DNA from: an uncultured Dorea sp.
GTDB lineage: Bacteria > Bacillota > Clostridia > Lachnospirales > Lachnospiraceae
DNA: 16,298 nt
Assembly (NCBI GenBank): GCA_910579335.1
Contig: CAJTUQ010000063.1
Coordinates: 1-16,298 of the forward strand
Direction of reading: 5' to 3'
Shown here: positions 7,129 to 14,161 of the stretch, piece by piece
Numbering within the stretch: the first letter of the stretch is position 1
How the letters are laid out: each line of letters begins with the position of its first letter
Position numbers and translations under genes: made by a program
The notes under the pieces: model-generated
The model's database searches: none
What the model was told of the DNA's origin: nothing
What the model saw: only the letters and a program-made list of their open reading frames with translations

Positions 7129-8664
7129 TTACCTCCCCCAATATTTCTTGTCCATCGTCCGGTATCCGGTCGCTTCCTTCAAATGCACCATACGTATCGG
7201 TCCCCCGCCGTCCATATCCGCAATCGTCCTTGCCACCTTCAATATTTTGTGATATGTCCTTGCCGTCAGGTTCATCGATGTAAACACCTGTCTCATCAAA
7301 TGTTCCTCCTCCCTGCCCAGACGACAGTATTTGTCTATCTCCCTGATACCCATCATAGAATTGTTCAAAATCTTCTGCCCCTCATATCTTTTCTGCTGGA
7401 TATCCCTTGCCGCTATTACCCTTTTCCGTATATCTGCCGATGATTCCTGTCTTCGCCTCTCCCTTATCTCTTCATACCGAATCCTCGGAGCCTCCACGCA
7501 GATATCAATTCTGTCCAAAAACGGCTGGCTGATCCGGCCAAGATACTGCCCGACCTGCCACGGCGTACAACTGCACTTTGAAAAATCAGGAAAATTTCCG
7601 CAGGGACATGGGTTCATGGCGGCAACAAGCATAAAATCAGACGGAAATACATAGTTCCCATGTACCCTGTTGATATGGATTTTTCTTTCCTCCAGAGGCT
7701 GTCTTAGAACCTCCAGTACCGGTTTTTTAAACTCCGCCAGCTCATCTAAAAACAATACGCCTCCATGAGCCAGGCTGATTTCTCCCGGAGACGGGACGAG
7801 CCCGCCGCCGATAAGGGCGGATTTTGTCACGGTATGGTGTACGCTTCGAAACGGCCTGCCTGTAATAAGCGGACGCTTCCTGTCCACCATTCCAAGAACG
7901 CTGTATATCTTTGTAATTTCCAAACTTTCATTATGATCAGGAGGCGGCAGAATCGTGGGAATGCGCTGCGCAATCATAGACTTTCCGCTGCCCGGCGGCC
8001 CGATCAGCAGCAGATTATGTCCGCCCGACACCGCCGTCTCCACCGCCCGTTTTACCGACTCCTGCCCCTGGATTTCCGAAAAATCCATCCTGCTGTCAGC
8101 CAAACTTGCGCAGGATTCCCGCCTTTTGTCCCCTTGTAAAGGAAATTCCTTCCCCCTCTTTAAGCAGTCTGCGGCCTGTCCGAGGCTCTCAACCCCGATA
8201 ACCTGTATTCCTTCTGTCAAGGCTCCCTCTAAGGCATTCCCCTTTGGAAGAATGCATCGTCTAACCCCCTGCTTTCTTGCTTCCATGACAATCGGCAGTA
8301 CTCCTTTTACCTCTCTTACTTTTCCGTCCAGGCTCAGTTCCCCGATAACAGCCGTATTCTTAAGCTTTTCCTCCTCAATCTCTCCCAGCGCGCAAAGCAG
8401 GGACAATGCAATGGGAAGGTCAAAGGACGAACCTCTTTTCCTTACCGCCGCAGGGGACAGATTAATAATAATTTTTTTCGCCGGAATCTGAATACCAGAA
8501 TTATGCATCGCCGTCCTTACTCTCTCCGAGGCTTCCTTTACCTCCGAGGAAAGATATCCTACCATGTGAAATACCGGAAGCCCATTGCTGATATCTGTCT
8601 CCACCTGCACCATTTCCACATGCAGCCCCTCAATGGCTGCCGACATTATTGTGCCAAATGACAT
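7129..8664 (-). CDS. YifB/ComM-family Mg-chelatase-like AAA+ ATPase
   Basis: Homologue of ComM, a hexameric helicase that promotes branch migration during natural transformation in Gram-negative bacteria; the Firmicute role is less defined. An N-terminal Lon-protease-like domain (about residues 1-170, including DGKVREVKG) is followed by the AAA+ module with Walker A GPPGSGKS (222-229) and Walker B VLFLDE (Asp307-Glu308), then a Cys cluster CPCG...CSC (353, 355, 364, 366) and a C-terminal Mg-chelatase lid. I place the start at the ATG at 8664 (511 residues). AAAGGAG at 8672-8678 is 7 nt from it, whereas the longer frame's GTG at 8670 is only 1 nt away. It is the first gene of the yifB-dprA-topA group and carries an unusually long leader. 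Confidence 0.93.
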   Translation of the reverse strand: MSFGTIMSAAIEGLHVEMVQVETDISNGLPVFHMVGYLSSEVKEASERVRTAMHNSGIQIPAKKIIINLSPAAVRKRGSSFDLPIALSLLCALGEIEEEKLKNTAVIGELSLDGKVREVKGVLPIVMEARKQGVRRCILPKGNALEGALTEGIQVIGVESLGQAADCLKRGKEFPLQGDKRRESCASLADSRMDFSEIQGQESVKRAVETAVSGGHNLLLIGPPGSGKSMIAQRIPTILPPPDHNESLEITKIYSVLGMVDRKRPLITGRPFRSVHHTVTKSALIGGGLVPSPGEISLAHGGVLFLDELAEFKKPVLEVLRQPLEERKIHINRVHGNYVFPSDFMLVAAMNPCPCGNFPDFSKCSCTPWQVGQYLGRISQPFLDRIDICVEAPRIRYEEIRERRRQESSADIRKRVIAARDIQQKRYEGQKILNNSMMGIREIDKYCRLGREEEHLMRQVFTSMNLTARTYHKILKVARTIADMDGGGPIRMVHLKEATGYRTMDKKYWGR

Positions 8665-8670
8665 CCGCAC

Positions 8671-8831
8671 ACTCCTTTCTTACGCTTCCCTGACTGTCCT
8701 TTCTCGTTTCTTACCGCAGCCAGAAAGCCATACACTGCAAACGATTCGATAACAATTTGTGATTTGCGGCCGAAACGGCCTGAAATGAATACCGGAAAAT
8801 GATTGGGGAAACTTCCCCTCTCCGGAAATAT
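8671..8831 (-). other. long 5' leader of yifB with two short hairpins
   Basis: From the predicted start near 8831 to the yifB ATG the leader is about 165 nt. It contains two perfect short hairpins: GGGGAAGTTTCCCC (8805-8818) and GGCCGTTTCGGCC (8768-8780). Farther down, GCAAA and TTTGC can pair. Neither hairpin has a T-tract, so they are not simple terminators. I could not match it to the glycine, c-di-GMP-I or THF riboswitch consensus. A six-codon frame (ATG GCT TTC TGG CTG CGG TAA) is present but has no ribosome site. Confidence 0.4.
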
Positions 8832-8837
8832 GAACTA

Positions 8838-8866
8838 ATTCTATCCAAAAAAACATTGGATGTCAA
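8838..8866 (-). promoter_or_regulatory. SigA promoter of yifB-dprA-topA
   Basis: On the minus strand a perfect TTGACA (8861-8866) and TAGAAT (8838-8843, five of six) are separated by exactly 17 nt. It lies between the sigK terminator and yifB. The predicted start is near 8831. Confidence 0.8.
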
Positions 8867-8909
8867 TCGTATTTTTCTAAACGCGGCCTTGCTTTCCTTT
8901 ATCAGAAAT

Positions 8910-8934
8910 ATTGAAAAGGGGGATAACCCCCCAT
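8910..8934 (-). terminator. rho-independent terminator of sigK
   Basis: On the minus strand a G-run and a C-run form a five-base-pair G:C stem with a 4-nt loop (8918-8932), followed by TTTTC. It starts about 10 nt after the sigK stop codon. The stem is short but all G:C. Confidence 0.7.
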
Positions 8935-8942
8935 CTCAAACC

Positions 8943-9560
8943 CTAAAAATATACCCGCAGTTTTTCAATCGCACTCTTTTCGATTCTCGAAACATAAGAA
9001 CGAGAGATGCCCAGCTGCTTTGCTATCTCCCGCTGTGTATACTCTTCCTCGTTATACAGGCCGTATCTCATCTTAAGTACCAGACGCTCCCTTGCCGACA
9101 GCTCCGACTCTACTTTCTGATAGAGCATCTTAATATCATCCTTAAGCTCCGCCTTCCGATGCGCATCATCCTCTTCCGTTTCGATAATATCAAAAAGCTG
9201 TATTTCATTGCCCTCCCTGTCTGTCCCGATCGGCTCATACAGGGAAACCTCGCGTGAAGACTTCTTTTTTGCCCTAAAATGCATCAATATCTCATTTTCG
9301 ATACACCTTGCCGCATAGGTTCCAAGCCTTACGCTCTTATCCGGATTAAAGGTAACCACCGCCTTAATCAGTCCAATGGTTCCGACCGACAGAAGATCCT
9401 CATTATCCTCCTCAAGCGTCTGGTACTTTTTAACGATATGAGCCACAAGGCGCAGATTCCTTTCAATAAGAATGTGCTTTGCCTCTAAGTCACCCTCTGT
9501 ATATTTTTGCATATAATAACTTTCTTCAGCAGCGGTGAGAGGTTGGGGAAATGATTTCAA
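8943..9560 (-). CDS. sigK: sporulation sigma factor SigK (late mother cell)
   Basis: SigK directs RNA polymerase to late mother-cell genes for coat and cortex maturation. The 205-residue product aligns from the FPQPL motif onward with mature Bacillus SigK: RNLRLVAHIVKKY and GTIGLIKAV in region 2, TYAARCIENEILMH, LYEPIGTDREGNEIQL, and the region 4 helix-turn-helix REIAKQLGISRSYVSRIEK. It is uninterrupted, with no skin-type insertion. The start is unusual: in-frame choices are GTG at 9569 or TTG at 9560. AAGAGG (9569-9574) overlaps the GTG but lies 8 nt from the TTG, so I choose TTG (M-K-S-F-P-Q-P-L). An in-frame TAA lies upstream of both. Either way there is no room for the ~20-residue pro-sequence cleaved in Bacillus, as reported for Clostridioides difficile. 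SigE/SigK-like promoter upstream, terminator downstream. Another SigE/SigK/SigF-class factor is less likely. Confidence 0.9.
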   Translation of the reverse strand: MKSFPQPLTAAEESYYMQKYTEGDLEAKHILIERNLRLVAHIVKKYQTLEEDNEDLLSVGTIGLIKAVVTFNPDKSVRLGTYAARCIENEILMHFRAKKKSSREVSLYEPIGTDREGNEIQLFDIIETEEDDAHRKAELKDDIKMLYQKVESELSARERLVLKMRYGLYNEEEYTQREIAKQLGISRSYVSRIEKSAIEKLRVYF

Positions 9561-9614
9561 AAAAAGCACCTCTTGGCATACTTAATTCTATTGTATGTGT
9601 ATCAAGTGCTTTTT
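9561..9614 (-). repeat. inverted repeat spanning the sigK promoter and ribosome site
   Basis: On the minus strand AAAAAGCAC (9606-9614) is complementary to GTGCTTTTT (9561-9569), nine pairs, extendable by a U-G and a U-A pair to eleven. The loop is about 34-36 nt. The 3' arm takes in the AGG of the sigK ribosome site and ends just before the TTG start. The 5' arm lies upstream of the predicted sigK transcription start. Confidence 0.55.
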
Positions 9615-9617
9615 GTG
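9589..9617 (-). promoter_or_regulatory. SigE/SigK-type promoter of sigK
   Basis: The minus-strand -10 CATACAATA (9589-9597) fits both the SigE -10 (CATACAMT) and the SigK -10 (CATANNNTA). A CAC at 9615-9617, 17 nt upstream, fits the short SigK -35 (AC core). No good SigE -35 (ATATT type) is visible at 13-15 nt. The start near 9582 leaves a leader of about 20 nt. Confidence 0.6.
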
Positions 9618-9679
9618 CTTTTCCATATATTTAAAAATTTCCATTGGCATCCGTATGGCAGCGGCAGAATCATCTCCCT

Positions 9680-9697
9680 GCGAAACTACGCTTTCGC
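9680..9697. other. hairpin after the U32 gene
   Basis: GCGAAA and TTTCGC form a 6-bp stem with a 6-nt loop, 22 nt past the stop codon of the U32 gene. No T-tract follows on the minus strand (AGGGAG comes next), so it is at best a weak or processing hairpin. Confidence 0.25.
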
Positions 9698-9718
9698 TCT
9701 TAAAAAACGCAGCAAATC

Positions 9719-10972
9719 CTACAGGCTTGCAGCAGGCTCCCTGCGTCTTAAGATGTCATAGACCTCCGCCTCCTCCGTCAGCTCTACGTAAAGCACCTGC
9801 TTCGGATGCGGAGCGCTTTCCTGCCTCGCGCCTTCGTCATTCGTAATGCTTTTTACCGTGGTAAGAAGATTGCGGCCGTCAGGCTTCATAATTTCTATCT
9901 TTTCTCCGACGGAAAACTTGTTGCGCTGCTCGATTCGGCATGCGCCGTCCTTCACTTCACCGACGCTCCCAAGATACGTATATTCTTTTACGTAAGTATT
10001 CCTGTCATAAATCTGGCTCTCTTCATTTGGTTTTCCAAAATAAAAACCGGTCGTAAACTGCCGGTACGTACAGTTGGAAATCTGGCTGAGATACCAGGGC
10101 ATATTTTCCTTATATTTCTCCGGCGATTCTAAGTAATCATCAATGGCCTTCCTGTACGTCCTGGCCGCCGCCGCCACATAAAGCGCCGTTTTCATACGCC
10201 CTTCTATTTTAAAACTGTCAATGCCAGCATCAATCATCTCCGGAATATGCTCGATCATGCACAAATCTTTTGAATTGAAAATATACGTGCCCCGCTCATT
10301 TTCATAGACCGGCAGATACTCGCCGGGCCTGGTCTCCTCCACGACCGCATACTTCCACCGGCAGGGATGCGTGCACGCCCCGTGGTTGGCATCCCGTCCC
10401 GTAAAGAAATTGCTAAGCAGGCACCGCCCCGAATAGGAAATGCACATTGCGCCGTGGACAAAGCTTTCTATTTCCATCTCCTTCGGAATATGCCCGCGTA
10501 TCTCCTTAATTTCCTTAAGGGACAGCTCTCTTGCGGAAACTACCCGCTTTGCCCCCAGCTCCCACCAAAACCGGTATGTGCCGTAATTCGTATTATTCGC
10601 CTGAGTGCTTATATGACGCTCGATTTCCGGGCATATTTCCTTCGCCAGCATAAAAACTGCCGGGTCTGCAATAATCAGGGCGTCCGGCTTCCATTCCTTT
10701 AATTCCTTCAGATATTCTTCCACGCCGGGAAGGTCTGCGTTATGCGCCAGTATATTCACTGTCACATACACCTTGACCCCTCTTTCATGGGCAAATTCAA
10801 TACCGTCCCGCATATCCTGCGCAGAAAAATTTTTTGCCTTTGCGCGCAGCCCGAAGGCCTCTCCTCCGATATATACCGCATCCGCGCCGAATACGGCCGC
10901 TGTTTTTAACACTTCCAGGCTGCTCGCCGGAATCAACAGCTCCGGACGTCTTTTCTCTCCCATTTCTATCAT
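9719..10972 (-). CDS. trhP: peptidase-U32 family tRNA U34 hydroxylase (TrhP-like)
   Basis: Members of this U32 family (YrrO/YrrN of Bacillus, TrhP of E. coli) are not peptidases but use prephenate to hydroxylate uridine 34 of tRNA to ho5U. The 417-residue protein has an N-terminal TIM-barrel-like domain (GADAVYIGGEAFGLR at residues 29-43) and the family's iron-sulfur cysteines Cys177, Cys184, Cys200 and Cys204 in MCISYSGRC and GACTHPCRW. The IDSFKIEGRMK motif and a C-terminal beta domain follow. The start overlaps the trmR stop by 4 bp (ATGA), giving tight translational coupling; a second ATG nine nt later is possible. Pairing with trmR supports the tRNA role: hydroxylation here, methylation by TrmR. 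Bacillus has two paralogues (yrrN, yrrO); only one is here. Specific substrate is inferred. Confidence 0.88.
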   Translation of the reverse strand: MIEMGEKRRPELLIPASSLEVLKTAAVFGADAVYIGGEAFGLRAKAKNFSAQDMRDGIEFAHERGVKVYVTVNILAHNADLPGVEEYLKELKEWKPDALIIADPAVFMLAKEICPEIERHISTQANNTNYGTYRFWWELGAKRVVSARELSLKEIKEIRGHIPKEMEIESFVHGAMCISYSGRCLLSNFFTGRDANHGACTHPCRWKYAVVEETRPGEYLPVYENERGTYIFNSKDLCMIEHIPEMIDAGIDSFKIEGRMKTALYVAAAARTYRKAIDDYLESPEKYKENMPWYLSQISNCTYRQFTTGFYFGKPNEESQIYDRNTYVKEYTYLGSVGEVKDGACRIEQRNKFSVGEKIEIMKPDGRNLLTTVKSITNDEGARQESAPHPKQVLYVELTEEAEVYDILRRREPAASL

Positions 10973-11691
10973 CCGCCTCTCCTGCTTGCCACTCTTTCTC
11001 CTGCTTCTTCTGTTTTCGTCTTCATCTCCTCCGCTTCCTTAGGCAGCCGCTGCTTTTTAACGCTCAGCGCAATTCCGTCCCCCAGGGGCAGGATGGATGT
11101 CTGAAGCCTCTGATCCCGCTTTAACTGATACAAATACTCTCTCATGCGGCTGTGTATCGTCCGGTTTCTCCTCTCCACCGCAAACCGGGATTCCACAATA
11201 CCGCCGTCCTGAAGAACATTGTCGGATACCAGCACTCCCTCAGGCGCCAGAAGCCGCACCGCCTCCGGCATATATTGGATATACTGGCCTTTTGCCGCAT
11301 CCATGAATATGAAATCGTAAGGACCTTCAAGTCCCTTCATAATCTCAAGCGCATCTCCTTCAAGAAGAGAAATCACCCTCTCCTTCCCCGCCCGCTTGAA
11401 ATTCTCAAGAGCCGCAGGAATCCGTTTTTCATAATTCTCGATCGTCGTAATATGCCCTCCCTCCGGCATGTATTCGCTCATCAGAATCGCCGAGAATCCA
11501 ACAGCCGTCCCAATCTCCAGGATGCGAAGCGGTTTTTTTATCGTCAGAAGCACTTTCAGGAAGCTCTGAGTTTCCTTCCGGATAACCGGCACAAACGATT
11601 CCAGCGCTTCCTGTTCTATCTTTTCAATTATCTCACTCTCCGGCAGCTCCAGAGAATGGATATATGTCACAACTCTCTCGTTCACAATCAT
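10969..11691 (-). CDS. trmR: TrmR-like tRNA 5-hydroxyuridine O-methyltransferase
   Basis: A class I SAM-dependent O-methyltransferase of 240 residues. Motif I ILEIGTAVGFSA (residues 57-68), the acidic end of the next strand (TTIENYEKR) and the metal-site-like FIFMDAAKGQY and VLVSDNVLQDGG segments match the catechol-O-methyltransferase-like family containing Bacillus TrmR (YrrM). TrmR converts ho5U34 to 5-methoxyuridine in wobble tRNAs. The last ~25 residues are a charged Lys/Glu-rich extension ending in RRGG, beyond the typical ~217-residue length. The ATG is 2 bp after the RNase J stop with only a weak ribosome site, suggesting coupling to it. Its own stop overlaps the U32 hydroxylase start. 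A small-molecule role cannot be excluded, but the pairing argues for tRNA. Confidence 0.87.
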   Translation of the reverse strand: MIVNERVVTYIHSLELPESEIIEKIEQEALESFVPVIRKETQSFLKVLLTIKKPLRILEIGTAVGFSAILMSEYMPEGGHITTIENYEKRIPAALENFKRAGKERVISLLEGDALEIMKGLEGPYDFIFMDAAKGQYIQYMPEAVRLLAPEGVLVSDNVLQDGGIVESRFAVERRNRTIHSRMREYLYQLKRDQRLQTSILPLGDGIALSVKKQRLPKEAEEMKTKTEEAGERVASRRGG

Positions 11692-11693
11692 TC

Positions 11694-13361
11694 TTACACA
11701 TCCATAATAATCGGCAGTATCATAGGTCTGCGCTTTGTCCGTCTCCAGATAAAATCATTCATCTTATCGCGGATAACAAGCTTAATCTTACTCCAGTCCG
11801 CATTGCGCTGATGCAGCAGGCAGTCCTCCACGGCGTCGGTAAGTATCTGCCTTGCCTCCTCCATAAGGCCTTCGGACTCTCTTACGTAGACGAAGCCTCT
11901 TGACACGATGTCCGGACCCGCAAGCAGCTGATTGCTCCCTCTCTCCAGCGTCAGCACGACGATTAATATGCCGTCCTCCGCCAGATGCTGCCGGTCTCTG
12001 AGAACAATGTTCCCTACGTCGCCCACGCCAAGACCGTCCACAAGAATTTCTCCTGTGTGTACTTTATCCACTACTTCCGCCTTTTCACTGCTAAGCTCCA
12101 GCACGTCCCCCGAATGAATCAGAAAAACGTTCTCCTTCGGTATGCCAAGATTCCTAGCCAGCGCCGCATTCGCATTTCTGTGGCGGAACTCTCCGTGCAC
12201 GGGTATGGCATATTTCGGCCGTACGAGAGAATAGATAAGCTTTAACTCCTCCTGACAGGCATGTCCCGACACATGGGCGTCCTGAAAGATTACATTCGCA
12301 CCCTTCTCCGAAAGCTCATTGATGACTTTCGATACAGACTTTTCATTGCCCGGAATCGGATTTGAACTAAAGATTACCGTATCCCCCGGCATAATCGTCA
12401 CTTTCTTATGCACATCCGCAGCCATACGGGACAAAGCCGCCATTGATTCCCCCTGGCTTCCCGTCGTAATCAGCACCGTCTTCTCCGGCGGATAGTTTTT
12501 AAGCTGGTCTATCTCAATCAAGGTGTCCGCCGGCACGCTTAAGTATCCAAGCTCCTGGGCGACTTGGATGATACTCACCATGCTCCGCCCCTCCACTACG
12601 ACCTTCCGGTTATACTTGCAGGCCGAGTTGATAATCTGCTGTACGCGGTCCACATTGGACGCAAAAGTCGCAATGATGATTCTTGTGTGCTGATGCTCCG
12701 CAAAAATATGGTCAAACGTAAATCCTACCGTGCGCTCGGACTGAGTAAACCCGGTCCGCTCCGCATTGGTACTGTCCGTCATCAACGCCAGCACTCCCTT
12801 TTTCCCAATCTCCGCAAAACGCTGCAAATCTATGGCATCTCCGAATACCGGCGTATAGTCAACCTTAAAATCTCCCGTATGGACTACGATTCCCGCCGGG
12901 GAATAGATGGCAAGGGCCGCCGCGTCCTGGATGCTGTGGTTCGTCTTAATAAATTCAATTCGAAACTGGCCCAGATTGATAGACTGGCCATGTCTTACTA
13001 CTTTTCTCCTCGTACTCCGAAGGAGATTGTGCTCCGTGAGCTTTTTCTCGATAATTCCCATCGTAAGCTTCGTGGCGTAAATCGGCAGGTTCATCTCTCT
13101 GAGCACATAGGATAACGCACCGATATGGTCCTCATGCCCATGAGTAATGACAAACCCTTTCACTTTCTGTATATTATCCTTCAGATACGTAATATCCGGG
13201 ATTACCAAGTCAATTCCAAGCATATCATTCTCCGGGAATGCCAGACCGCAATCCACCACAATAATACTGTCTCCGTATTCAAAGACAGTAATATTCATTC
13301 CGATCTTTTCTAATCCCCCAAGCGGAATGATACGCAATTTTCCGTTGTTTTCTTTTTTCAA
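11694..13361 (-). CDS. rnj: ribonuclease J
   Basis: RNase J is a zinc-dependent endo- and 5'-to-3' exonuclease central to mRNA decay and rRNA maturation in Firmicutes. The 555-residue length is standard. The metallo-beta-lactamase core shows THGHEDHIG (His74, His76, Asp78, His79), His142 in KTNHSIQD and Asp164 in HTGDFKVD. The beta-CASP part has ITTGSQGE and PVHGEFRHR, and the C-terminal domain follows. The start codon is TTG (13361), supported by GGAGG at 13369-13373 exactly 7 nt upstream; the first in-frame ATG is at residue 22, inside the core. It is 17 bp after the Fur-family gene and 2 bp before trmR. I cannot tell RNase J1 from J2 by eye. Confidence 0.97.
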   Translation of the reverse strand: MKKENNGKLRIIPLGGLEKIGMNITVFEYGDSIIVVDCGLAFPENDMLGIDLVIPDITYLKDNIQKVKGFVITHGHEDHIGALSYVLREMNLPIYATKLTMGIIEKKLTEHNLLRSTRRKVVRHGQSINLGQFRIEFIKTNHSIQDAAALAIYSPAGIVVHTGDFKVDYTPVFGDAIDLQRFAEIGKKGVLALMTDSTNAERTGFTQSERTVGFTFDHIFAEHQHTRIIIATFASNVDRVQQIINSACKYNRKVVVEGRSMVSIIQVAQELGYLSVPADTLIEIDQLKNYPPEKTVLITTGSQGESMAALSRMAADVHKKVTIMPGDTVIFSSNPIPGNEKSVSKVINELSEKGANVIFQDAHVSGHACQEELKLIYSLVRPKYAIPVHGEFRHRNANAALARNLGIPKENVFLIHSGDVLELSSEKAEVVDKVHTGEILVDGLGVGDVGNIVLRDRQHLAEDGILIVVLTLERGSNQLLAGPDIVSRGFVYVRESEGLMEEARQILTDAVEDCLLHQRNADWSKIKLVIRDKMNDFIWRRTKRRPMILPIIMDV

Positions 13362-13378
13362 ATTTCCACCTCCATATG

Positions 13379-13837
13379 TTATTTTTCCGTTTTGTCAAGG
13401 CATTCTCTGCATTGTCCGTAAAATTTCAGTTCGTGGTCCAGCACGTGGAAACCGGCCTCCATCTCGATATGGCGCTCAAGCCCTTCCAGCCAGTCGTCTT
13501 TAAACGACTGCACTTTGCCACATGTCCTGCATATCAAGTGATGATGATGGTGCTTTCCTCCTGCGCTTATATCCTCTCCGATTTCATAGCGCACACACCC
13601 GTCATCCAGATTAATGCGGTCCACCAACTGCATTTCCAGCAGCAGCTGCACTGTCCGGTAAATCGTCGCAAGCCCGATCTCCGGGTAATCTCCTTTTACC
13701 AGATCATAAATATCCTCCACAGTCATATGCTTGTCCTTATGACATGCGAGTACCTCTAACACAAGCAACCTTTGATTCGTTACTTTAAGTCCCTTTTCCT
13801 TCAGCATCCGCTTGAATTTTTCCTGGCTGATAGACAT
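13379..13837 (-). CDS. Fur-family metal-dependent transcriptional regulator
   Basis: A 152-residue DNA-binding repressor of the Fur/PerR/Zur group. The N-terminal winged helix includes KVTNQRLLVLEVL and the recognition-helix region GLATIYRTVQLL (residues 55-66). The C-terminal dimerisation and metal domain has five consecutive His (96-100) followed by CRTC (Cys103, Cys106) and CREC (Cys143, Cys146), the structural zinc site. SFKDDWLEGLE after the first Cys pair resembles Fur more than PerR, but His37 lies where PerR has its oxidisable His, so metal specificity is unresolved. The ribosome site GAGAGGA is about 11 nt upstream. It sits between a DUF1292 gene (51 bp away) and RNase J (17 bp), probably in the same operon. 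Confidence 0.92.
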   Translation of the reverse strand: MSISQEKFKRMLKEKGLKVTNQRLLVLEVLACHKDKHMTVEDIYDLVKGDYPEIGLATIYRTVQLLLEMQLVDRINLDDGCVRYEIGEDISAGGKHHHHHLICRTCGKVQSFKDDWLEGLERHIEMEAGFHVLDHELKFYGQCRECLDKTEK

Positions 13838-13888
13838 AAAATCACTGTCCTCTCAGAATCTTTGCTTTCGTATATGTAAACAAAGCCG

Positions 13889-14149
13889 TTACCGCTCTAT
13901 GTCCACATCTTCCAACAGTTCCTCAAATACTTTTGAAATCACGCCAAGCTCGTCGTCGTCATCCACGATTTCATAGACACTGTCCGCTTCTCCCGCAGAC
14001 GACATATCCTTTAAAATCAGGCACTGTGCATCTCCTTTTTCAGTATCCGTAACCAGAATATACGAAATCCCGTTAATCTTTGTCTGTTCCAGCACAAAAA
14101 ATTCCACTTCATCTTTCATCTCTTCAGACATGAATTTAATCTTTTCCAT
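13889..14149 (-). CDS. DUF1292 family protein (YrzB-like)
   Basis: A small acidic protein of 86 residues with no known biochemical function. The core IKINGISYILVTD-type pattern (here KINGISYILVTDTEKGDA at about residues 24-41) followed by an acidic segment (VDDDDELGVISKVFEELLED) is typical of DUF1292 proteins such as Bacillus YrzB. The ribosome site AAAGGA lies about 8 nt before the ATG. It follows ruvX by 12 bp, and the ireB-ruvX-DUF1292 order is the conserved yrzL-yrrK-yrzB arrangement of Firmicutes, which supports the call. Confidence 0.9.
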   Translation of the reverse strand: MEKIKFMSEEMKDEVEFFVLEQTKINGISYILVTDTEKGDAQCLILKDMSSAGEADSVYEIVDDDDELGVISKVFEELLEDVDIER

Positions 14150-14161
14150 CTTATCATTCCT

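Noticed and set aside
8740..8757. Leader peptide ATG GCT TTC TGG CTG CGG TAA in the yifB leader
   Set aside because: No ribosome site precedes it and there is no attenuator-like arrangement; coordinates approximate.
8671..8831. c-di-GMP (GEMM), glycine or THF riboswitch upstream of yifB
   Set aside because: Short resemblances (GGACAG; ATGGC...CTGGC) occur, but the conserved cores of these classes are absent.
13533..13560. Repeat of CAT/ATG triplets as a DNA repeat
   Set aside because: It encodes the His-rich metal-binding stretch of the Fur-family protein, a normal feature of the family.
13838..13888. Own promoter or Fur box before the Fur-family gene
   Set aside because: A TTTACA is present but no -10 at suitable spacing and no recognisable Fur or PerR box; the gene is more likely transcribed from upstream.
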